Shown piece by piece: positions 22,835-32,800 of a stretch of DNA of 64,000 nucleotides (position 1 is the first letter of the stretch; each line of letters opens with the position of its first letter). A program made the position numbers and the translations under genes. The stretch comes from Pleodorina starrii. Taxonomy: Eukaryota; Chlorophyta; Chlorophyceae; Chlamydomonadales; Volvocaceae. The stretch is from NCBI GenBank assembly GCA_030267565.1, contig BRXU01000015.1, positions 2,665,001-2,729,000 of the forward strand, read 5' to 3'. The notes under the pieces are model-generated. The model worked only from the letters and a program-made list of their open reading frames with translations, was not told the DNA's origin and did no database searches.

Positions 22835-25733
22835 CCTATGTTTTGGTTTAATTGTTTACATTGTAACAACTGCTGGTTGAAACGTTGACCGCGACAAAAA
22901 CGAAAACAATGGAAGTCAAGCCGTTTGTCATACTTGCTCCGAAACGTCGGCTGCCAGAACCCAGAAGAATGGGTCTTCTGCTGCCAGATTTCTCCACTGC
23001 CAAAAGAATGAGTTCGCTTGGCTTGCGCTGCGTCAGTGTCACCGTCCAAAGAGAGTACTTTGAACAGAGTACCGTATGTGTTCATATGCTTCTATCGCTG
23101 CACCTGGAGGGTATTCACCGTTCGCAAAATGGCAGCTGCTTGAGTATGATAGTTCAGCAACCGAAGATGTTACTTCGCAAATATGGATTATCCATCTACC
23201 ATCTAGCTGCCGGGGATAATAGGCAACATCGCACGCCTCGCGCCCCGAAACGACTTGTGTCACCTCGTTCCGGCTCGTCAACAAAGCCACGCAGGTTCTC
23301 TGCCGTCGGCACTTGACAATTCACCTGCCGGAGCCGGTTGAGCTGCACGAAGTCCTTTGGTACTGGCTCGCGCACGGCGCGAGCGCACGTCGCGGGCCAT
23401 GGGGCGTTGGGGAAGCGGTGAAGCGCAAGCAGCTCCTGAGCCTGGAAGCACGCAGCGGCAGCATCTGCTCTCTCGAGGCGCCGAGCTGCCGCCAGCTAAG
23501 TGCCGGGCTCCGAGGCAGGCGTCCTGGTCCCAGCCGCGGGCCAGCTTGGAGGTGTGGCTGCAGGTGGCTGCGGCAGCAATGCCCTTCCCTCCCCCTCGAC
23601 TCCACGACTCCCTCCAGCCGGCCACACGCGCACATGTACAAGTGGCTGCCGGCGGAGCTGCGCGGCGAGGAGCACACCAGCAGGCGGTTTCCAGCTCACA
23701 ACGCTGGCCGCCGCCACCACCGTCGTCGCGGCCGCGGCGGCGGTGGACGGCTACGTGACGCCAATGGAGACGCCCTCCTGGAGCAATACCTGGAAGTCCA
23801 TGGGGCCCGGTGGCCCACCCCCTGGGAGCCCGCGGGAACCCCGGCGGCGGCAGCGGCGCCTCCGCCGCCGCACCACCGCAGATCTCCGGAGGGCGTTACG
23901 AAGTAAGGGAGGGCTGCTGAGGAAGGGCTGGTGACGCCTCCCTTACCTCGCCTGAGGGAGGGCTGTCCTCCAGCGCCTCTGCACGTGGAGTGACTCGGCA
24001 GAGCGGATCAGGGTCGGCGGTGGAGCGGCTGCAGGGCGGCGGTGGAGCGGCTGCAGGGCGACGGTGGAGCGGCTGGTGGAGCGCTTCTGCCCGCTACTGC
24101 CCTGGCAAGCGGAGCAGGAGCGCGCTCCCTTTGCACGCTGGAGAGAAGCTTACATCGAATTTGGCACGTGTCCAGGTGTGTGTGTGTACGTTACTTGGGT
24201 GGGTGCTGGGTACGACACAACACTTGCGGAGGGGCTTGGCGTGGGGTGGGGTGGGGTGCGGCACGTGTCAGCCGCACGTCGCCCCTTCTCACGGTACCGT
24301 GTTCTCGCATCTATGCCCCACCCTGACCGCCCGTACTCCCCACAGGGCAACGGGCACCCTGGCCCTATGTACGTCATTGCCGCCTGCGCCGGCGGCCCTT
24401 TCGACCGTGCTGCGCTGCCGGCAGCGGTGCGGCTGGCCCCTTGGGGCGACGACACGCAGCGCAGCGCAGCGCAGTGCGGGGCGGCTACCTGCAGCGGCGG
24501 TGCGGGGTTGATCACGTCGAGTGCCACCTTGCTGCGCTGCGCTGCAACCCATTGGCTCCGCGAGCAGGGGGTGCGAGGCGCCGTGGCTCAAGGCGCTGGC
24601 CGGCAGCGGCGGCGTTGGCCTCAATAAGCGTGCGGCGTGGGGATTTGAGCTGGCTTCGACACGGCGTGTCTGCGTGCCGCGTTGGGACTTGGGGGACGGG
24701 TATGTAGGCGAGACACGGGAGGGGTGTTGAGCGACCCGTGGGTCGGACGCGCGGGTTGGACTTTGTCGTGTTTTGCCGGTAGGCTGGGTTGGATGATTTA
24801 GCTGGGTGGGTTGTTGGTTGGATGGATGATTGGTTACTTGGGGGTGAGGAATGGATTTGACTGGCGGGGCGCGTTCCCAAACCCCCTTGTCCAGAGGCCG
24901 GCGCGTGCCCAGTCCGCCGGCACGCCAACAGGCGTGCAGGCGGGCATGAACGCAAAGTGTGCAAAGGGAGTCAAAGCTCAGCCGACGATGTAAAGGTTGT
25001 TCAATCTACCGGTCATGCTTTTGGCGAGTGCGGCACGGTCTTACTCTGCAACAGCTGCACGGCTTGCACAGTTGTTGCCGTCGTGCATGCCTCGGGCCAC
25101 TGGCGTTTGCGGGGATTGCGCGGTGCACCTTGCCTTGCCCGTGGGCGTGTGCGCGTATACTGCAGTTCCTTTGCTAGAGAAGGTCTTCACTTAGGGTGAA
25201 GGCAAGGGTGGAGCAGGGGTAGTCTCGCAAACGACATGGCGATGGCGAGTTGCTGCGTGTGGAACCCGGAGGAGCAGACAAGGGTTGGAACCCGGAGGCG
25301 CCTACGTGGCTGCTGAGGTGGGTGAGCAGCAGTGCTCGTTGCAAAGGTTGCCCAAGGGCTGAGCCAAGGGATTCATGCTGCCCTCTGCTGCCATGTGTTG
25401 AGGCTTGAGAGGGTCGGGTGAGGAGAGTTCGTCGGCGGACAGCACACCTGGGGAACCACAGCGCACCTGGGAAAGTATGCTCGTGCTAAATTCGATGTCA
25501 AATGCACACGTGGAGGAATGCCCCTGGTTTTAGCGCAACTTTTGGGTGCCACGTTCTACCGAAGTGGTGCGACGGCGTACGGCAGCTGTACGGCTGGCGT
25601 GCATTTTAGCGGGCGAGTGTCTATGCCCGCGCCCGCACATTTTTGGCATCCAAACGCCGAAAGGGTATATCAGTAGTGCAGCACTAGCAGTACCAATGGC
25701 TCAAGGCCCAAGATAGCGCTTAGAAGTGCCGCG
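22835..25733. other. intergenic between divergent genes, with a possible gene relic
   Basis: This holds the upstream regions of the MFS transporter (minus) and the leucine-rich-repeat gene (plus). The parts 22835-23300 and 24700-25733 show nothing recognisable apart from a GACCCGTGGGTC palindrome at 24733. The middle is listed separately. Confidence 0.4.
23313..24660 (+). other. possible gene or gene relic, unknown product
   Basis: Several stretches look coding but do not join into one convincing model. One is an open frame 23313-23906 of 197 residues containing MYKWLPAELRGEEHTSRRF. Another is a frame ending before a GTGTGT donor near 24179 (ERFCPLLPWQAEQERAPFAR and WREAYIEFGTCPG). A third is a stretch after a CCCCACAG acceptor near 24345 with PMYVIAACAGGPFDR or, in another frame, GYLQRRCGVDHVEC. 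The last faintly recalls metallophosphatases but is too weak to name. Short tandem duplications near 24010-24075 may have broken the frame. Confidence 0.2.
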
Positions 25734-28700
25734 ATGGCTGAAGGCTACATAGCGTTTCTGGAGGCTGAGGGCCTGTCATCGATCCCCGATGAGGTGTGCA
25801 TTTTAGTGCATTTGTATCGGTAGAACCCTCTATGTTGCGTGACATTATCGCGCACACTCATTACACCATTACAGGTTCTTCAGCGGCCGGACTGCACAAC
25901 CCTGAAGCTCGGGCGTAATCAATTTAACGTAAGCTTTTCTAAGCGTTCTTGTTTTGTTCGAAGCAATGCCACTTGATATCGGCGACCTTTGTTCGTGCAG
26001 GCGTTGCCGTTGGGAGTCTTCCCGCGGCTGCCCAATTTGGTGCTGCTGGACTTGTCGAAAAACAAGCTTGCAGGCATCCCGAACGATATCGCAACATGCA
26101 GGTGCGTGGCGCGGCTGCGCCCTGCCCGGTGCCTCTTCGGGCCCGACATTTCCCTGCGTCTATCTGCTATCCAGGGCCATGAAGACTTTGCTCCTGGGGC
26201 ACAACAACTTGAAAATTATTCCGCCGGGCATCTTCCTGCTCGCGGGCCTGGAGCAGCTAGACCTGAACCACAACAGACTAACCGACGCTGGCGGACCCTG
26301 GTATCACCTCAGCTCGCTGCAGGTGCGCAAATTCCGCCGCATTCCGACTGTTACATCCTTGCCAATTCCAGTATCAGATATCGGTTGCTAGGCACGTGAG
26401 GCGCTGGGTTGGCTGTGCGATTTGGGAATCTACCGCTACCTGCGGGATATGCGTCAGCGCAAGTTTGCCGGCCTGTTGGTCGCGCGCTCTTACCAGCGCC
26501 GAACCTGCCCCCTCCCCTACACTGTTCAATATGCCCCCTTAACATTCCCCACCAACACACACACGCACACACACACATGTACACCACCCGTCCCCCGCCC
26601 TCATCCTCACCCTCACCCTACCTCCCTCTCCCTTTCTCGCCCCTCCCCGCCAGTCTCTCAATTTGGCTCACAACAAGCTGCGCATGCTGCCCCCCGACAT
26701 TGGCTGGCTGCCGCTGACATCCCTGGAGCTGGAGGGGAACGAACAGCTGCGGGTGCCGGAGGGTGTGCTGGCGGGGGGGTTCAGGTGGGTCGAGGGAGGG
26801 AGGGCGCCAGCCGGGTGCGGGGAATGGGAGTGCGAGTGCAGTGCGGGGTTGGGGGCTTTGGGGAGGGGATGGAGGATGGGGAATGGGGTTGGGGCTTTCG
26901 AAGGCGGTTGGGTGTGGCTGGGGGCGGTTGGGGGTCGTGAGGGAGGGCCGGCCGGCGGCGGGAGCTAGCGGGAGTGCATGACGGCACAGGTCCCAGGAGC
27001 AGGGCAGCGGCAAACCGGGCTGAGCTGAGCTGAGCAGAGCTGAGCAGACGCTGCCTGACTGCAAGGCCGGCCAGCCATGGAGTTGGCGGCCGGTGGTCGG
27101 GGCTGTGGGGTTTTAGGGTGTACGGCCAGCCGTGGGTGGCGGCTGGTGGTGTGTGATGGTGGGGGGTTAAGAGGGAGTGTGTGTGTGTGTTTTCCGGGCG
27201 GCAGGGGTCCCGCCCCGCCCCGCCCCGCCCCATAACGAAACGAAGCGTTGGCGCCCGCCCGGTTGTTATCGCTCCCTTCTCGCGTAGCCTCTTAAACCCC
27301 CACTTGTCTTTCCTTCGCCTCTCGGTCCCGTTTTCTTCGCTTCTTTGCTTTGGCCCTTTGGTCTACAACCCTCTTTCTCCCTCCTACCCACCCCCCCTTC
27401 CTTGTACCGCCATTGCCCCCACGCCTCTTAAGCCTCCCCTCCCCGCCCCTCCCCTCCCCTCCCCTCCCCTCCCCTCCCCTCCCCTCCCCTCCCCTCCCCT
27501 CCCCTCCCCTCCCCTCCCCTCCCCTCCCCTCCCCTCCCCTCCCCTCCCCTCCCCTCCCCTCCCCTCCCCTCCCCTCCCCTCCCCTCCCCTCCCCTCCCCT
27601 CCCCTCCCCTCCCCTCCCCTCCCCTCCCCTCCCCTCCCCTCCCCTCCCCTCCCCTCCCCTCCCCTCCCTGGTCCTGCCAGGTCCGTGATCAGCTACCTGC
27701 AGGTCATCTGTGAGCAGCACCGACTGGTGGAGCAGCACCTGGACAAGTTCGCAGCACCGGCCACGGAGGGGGAGGGGGGCGGGCCGCTCAGGGTGAGAAG
27801 GGGCGGGGCGGGGGTGTAGGGGGGGTGGGGGGCGGGGGATGGGTGGGGCGGCGGCGGGGGGTGGAGGGGGAGTGGGGGATGATGGCTCGGTTGGGGTGAG
27901 GTGTTGGTGGGGGTGAGGTGGATTCGAAGGGTGGGATCCTGGGGCGGGAGTCTGGGCGTCAGGTCGGGGTTTGAGCCACATGACATGGGCGGGTTGGGGG
28001 TGTGGAGGATGGGGGGCCAGGGCAGCGGCTGCGGGCCAAGCCGGGGAAGAACGGTCCGCGGGGCCAGCCGTGCGGAGACGCATCGGAGGGGGACATCTCC
28101 CCCCCGCCCATCCCACCCATCCCTCCCCAGGCCTCCTTACGCCCCGCTGCGCTGTGCTGTGCTGTGCTGTGCTGTGCTGTGCTGCGTGCTTGGCCTCGCC
28201 TCGCCTTGCCTCCCGCCCTCAACCCCTGTTTTATTCTTGCAAATTCACTCCTCAACCCCCCCCCTACGCCCGCTCCTCCAGGCCCGCCCCAGCGACCCCC
28301 ACGCGCTCTCCACGCTGGTGGCTCGCCGCCTGGGGGCCGCCGCGGTGACGGGGGTGCTGGATGTCAAGTACGTGGGAACGGAGGCGGCGCTGGCGGAGCT
28401 GCCGAAACTGCAGGTGGGTGGGGGGGTGGATGGGTGGTAAAACCGGTACCGAGACGGTGTCAGCAATCCAAGATGGGTGGGTGGGTGGGTGGGTGTTCGG
28501 TGTGTGTGTGTTTGTGTGTGGGGGAGGGAAAAGTGGGGTGATGACAAGAACCGGTGGGAAGGAGAAGCGAGAGGCGATCCGGCGCTGCCCACCGAACATA
28601 CAAATGCGCATTCACACACAGAATGTCATCTCACCACCGATGTCGGTCGGGCGAGCTGCGACCGCGTCGTCGCCGAGTGGACTGAGGTGGGGTGGGGGTA

Positions 28701-29775
28701 ATGAAAACGATAGCGCAGCGGGAAGGGGAGGGATGTAGGCGATTGAGAAGGTACTGACCCGTGGGTCATGTGGGTCAGCACACGCCTTTCTCACCCCGAC
28801 TCCAGATTCAAGCCAGCCGGATCTCGAACCCAACCTCGCCCGTTTCCATGCCTCCACTTCCGTCCTTGCCGCCCCTGCTGTACCCCCTGCCTTCCTGCCC
28901 TCCCCCCTCCCCCCCGCGCTCTACAGGCCGTCTACGTGGCCGATGTACGACACAACGGCTGGACTGCCGTACCCGCGGAGGTCCTGAAGCTGAATGGATT
29001 GGTGGTGCTGAACGCCTCTGACAACGACATTGAGACGCTGGCGGAAGGTGGGGGCGCCGGAGGGGGGTGGGGCGGAATAGGGGGGGGGATGGGGCCCGGA
29101 GGGGTTAGGAAACGAAGAAAAACTGCAGCCATGGGTCGGAGGGGGCGATTTGGGGTGTGGTGTGGTGTGGACCGATGATGGTGGTGATGTAGCCACCGTA
29201 TGAGTACACCGTATACCTCCTTCCCTCACCCAACCCCTCTTCAACCCCCCTCCACCCCCCTTCAACCCCCCCCCCTCCCCCCCAAAAAACATGCAGGCAT
29301 TACCCCGCAGCACCTGGGCGTCCTCAACCTCTCCTTCAACCGCCTGAGCCGCCTGCCTCCCGCACTGGGCGCCGCGCCCGTCCTGCAGCAGATGTACCTG
29401 GCCAACAACGCCCTCACCGACCTGCCCCGCACCTTTGCCTGTCTGCCCATGGTGGACCTCTTTCTGTCGGAGAACGCCTTTGAGCGGGTGCCGGTGGCGG
29501 TGCTGGGCATGAGCCAGCTGGCCAAGCTCAGCATGGCGTGTTGCAAGCTGAGGGAGGTGCCGGACGCGCTGGGGAGCGTGGCCACGCTCAAGTGAGCGGC
29601 GGTTTGGAGCTTTTGGGGGGTGTAGGGGTTTTGGAGGGGTTTGAAGAGGGTTTTCAAGGGGTTTGAGGGTTTTGGAGGGGTTTTAGAGGGTTGGGGTTTG
29701 GAGAGTTGGGGTTTGTTTGGGGGGCGGTGGTCTGGGTGGTTTTGAGGGGGCGGGGGGAAGAAAGGGGAGTTGGGT

Positions 29776-29813
<38 letters not shown>

Positions 29814-32800
29814 GGGGAGGGGGAAGCTCTCTTTGGCATAACAACAACAACAACAACAACAACAAGAACAACAACAACAACAACAAGAACAACGAAACAC
29901 ATACAAGCACACACGTACACACGCACGCCACCAACGCAACGCCACCCACGACCGCCACCCCCCCCGCCACCCCCGCCCCAGGTTCCTGGACTTGTCGTTC
30001 AATCAGCTGCGCGGTCTGCCCGACGGTCTGTCCCGCCTCACCGCCCTCAACGCCCTCAACATCTCCTTCAACCCCCTCTCCGGATTCCCCCCCGTGCTCA
30101 CCAACATCACCGGACTGCTGGAGCTCAACCTGGACCACACGGGTGGGTTTTAGAGGTGCCAGGGTTTTTAGAGTTTTTTTTTAGATGTTTTAGCCGCCGC
30201 CCACGCCCTCTGCCCGCCTACCCCCCCCCGACTGTGTGCCTACACGCCACCCTAATCCTGCGCCTCTCGGGCAGTGGCGGTTCGTATTCGTTATTCCTTA
30301 TATTTATACTGCCGCACCCGCCTCCGCCGCCTCCGCCGCCTCCGATCATCGCTCGTCCATACCCTCGGTACCCTCATCCGCATACACACACATACCTATC
30401 CTCCGCGCTTCGCTGCGCTTCGCTGCGCTTCGCTGCGCTTCGCTGCGCTTCGCTGCGCTTCGCTGCGCTTCGCTGCGCTTCGCTGCGCTTCGCTGCGCTT
30501 CGCTGCGCTTCGCTGCGCTTCGCTGCGCTTCGCTGCGCTTCGCTGCGCTTCGCTGCGCTTCGCTGCGCTTCGCTGCGCTTCGCTGCGCTTCGCTGCGCTT
30601 CGCTGCGCTTCGCTGCGCTTCGCTGCGCTTCGCTGCGCTTCGCTGCGCTTCGCTGCGCTTCGCTGCGCTGCGCAGGCGTCAGCACCGTCCCCGAGGGTCT
30701 GGGGGAGCTGCGGCGGTTGGAGGGTCTGCAGCTGGAGGGATGTCCGCTGCCCCAGCCGGCAGCCACACTGTACGCCGCAAACCCGCTGCTGCTGGTGCAG
30801 GTAGGGGGGGGGGGTAGGGGGGTTACGGGGGTAGGGAGTGGAGGGGGAGGGGGAGGGGAGGGGGAGCTTAGGGTGGCGGTGGTGCTGGTGCTGCTGCTGG
30901 TGCAGGTAGGGGTGGGGTTTACGGGGGTAGGGGGTGGAGGGGCTGGAGGGGGTAGGATTGTTTTAGGGTGGCGGTGGAGGAACTGGAGCAACGGCGGCAA
31001 AGGCTACTGCACCTGTTGGGGGCGAAGGCCCCACCCGCCCCGAATACTACAATGGATACGGTTACCTCTGTTGCATGAACCCTCATCCGTGCCCCCCCGA
31101 CCCCCATTCCTCACCCCGCTCCTCCATCCATTCCTCTCCTCTCCTCTCCTCTCCTCCACCCCCCGCCCTGCTCCAGGTCCACAACACGGCGCTGACCTCC
31201 CTGGACCTGTCGGGGCTCGGACTGGACAAGGTGGGTGTGTGTATGTGTAGGGGGGGGGGAGGGGTGCGGGGGAAGAACGCGGCTTGCGTGTCTGTGTGTG
31301 TGTATCTACGGAATGAAAGCGGTCTGATTCGGGTTGTGCCTGCGCTTGAGTCCGTGCAAGTCCGTCCTCGACTGCCGGCCGCCGCCGCCTCCTTTCCCCC
31401 TGCATTCTCCTCGCCCCCACCTCACTCTCTCCCCCTCCCCCCCCCGGGGCTCCGGCCTATACGTTGACAACCCCTTCCCCCCTCCCCCTCCCCTCTCCCC
31501 CCCCCTCTCTCACCCCCTCCCCCGCAGATCCCCCAGCTGTCCCGCCTAATCGGTCTGACCGCTCTGGACCTCTCCCACAACGCCTTCGCCCGCCCCCCTC
31601 CCGAGCTGCTCCGCCTCACCGACCTGCACCAGCTGGCACTGCGCGGCAACCCCCTGCTCCACCCCTTCGACGTACTGCTGGAGGCTCAGGGGGACTTGGC
31701 GTGTGTGGAGCTCATGGATCCGGAAGCGGGTGGGTTGGGGGGGCGAGGGGGCGGGTGGGCGGGTGTGTGTGTGTGTGTGGCTGGGTGGCTGGGTGGGTGG
31801 CTGGGTAAGAGGAGGGGTTGGGGAAGGGAGGGGAGGGAAGAGGGGAGTGGGTGTGGTTGCTGCTGCGACCGTTACGGACTCTGCACGGCACTCAACGTCC
31901 CCCCTTCCACCTTCTCCTACCCCCCAAAAAGAACCCAACACAATCCACCCCCCCCCCTCCCCGCCCCCCATTCCCCCCCACCCAGACAAGCTGGACCTGT
32001 CCGGGTGCGGGCTGGAGTCCCTCCCCCCCGAGCTGGCCCCCCACGCCGGCCACCTCTCCCAACTCAAGCTCTCCAACAACGCCCTGACCGCCACCGACCC
32101 CGGCCTGCCCGACTGGCTGGCCTCCTTTGCCCACCTCGCCACCCTGGTGCTCGACCGCAACCGCCTGGACCGCCTGCCGCCTGTGCTGACCCGCCTGCCG
32201 GCGATGTCCATTCTCATGGCCTCATTCAACGCCATCAGTGCGCTGCAGCCGGATGTGTTGGCGGGGCTGAGCAGGCTCAAGGTGTGGGTGTGTGGGTGGG
32301 GTGTGGGGGAGAAGGGAGACCCCGAGGAGCGGGGGGTGGCGGTGGAATGAGATAGCAATCAGCCCCGGGGGGGGAGGGGAGGTGGGGTCGTTGCTTGGGC
32401 CTTGGGGGCGTGTGCGCAATCGTGAGGCTGGGCATGGGCGAGTGCATGAGCGGGAGTTTGGAGGTTGGATGGAGAGGTGGGTGGGGAGGTGGGTGGGGAG
32501 GTGGGTGGAGGGGTGGGTGGGGCGGTGTCCTGCGCTCCGCCGCCTGCCGGTCTGCCTCTCTCCTTCGCCGCCCCTCTCTCCTGCGTCTGTTCTTCCGGTC
32601 TGTTGACGTCGCCCTTTCCTTGCTCTGCGTCCTTTTTGCCTGCTGTAGGTGAGTTGGGTCCTCGCGGGCTTCGGGGATTGGGGCGTTCCTTGCATCCCAG
32701 CCGCATTTTCTCGACCAGTTCAGCAACGTGTCACCTCACAGCCTCAGCGAATTTTCAGCTTCCACCATTACGTCTCGTCTCGTCCTCGTCACGTGGCGGC

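Noticed and set aside
27181..28116. Long open frames of Pro-Ser-Pro or Gly-Glu-Gly-Arg repeats on both strands
   Set aside because: They are produced by the (CCCCT)n array; the array lies in an intron of a coherent LRR gene.
29778..31250. 490-residue frame rich in Cys-Ala-Ser-Leu-Arg-Phe repeats
   Set aside because: It is the decanucleotide array read through in a frame without stops; the LRR exons on either side are in other frames with good splice sites.
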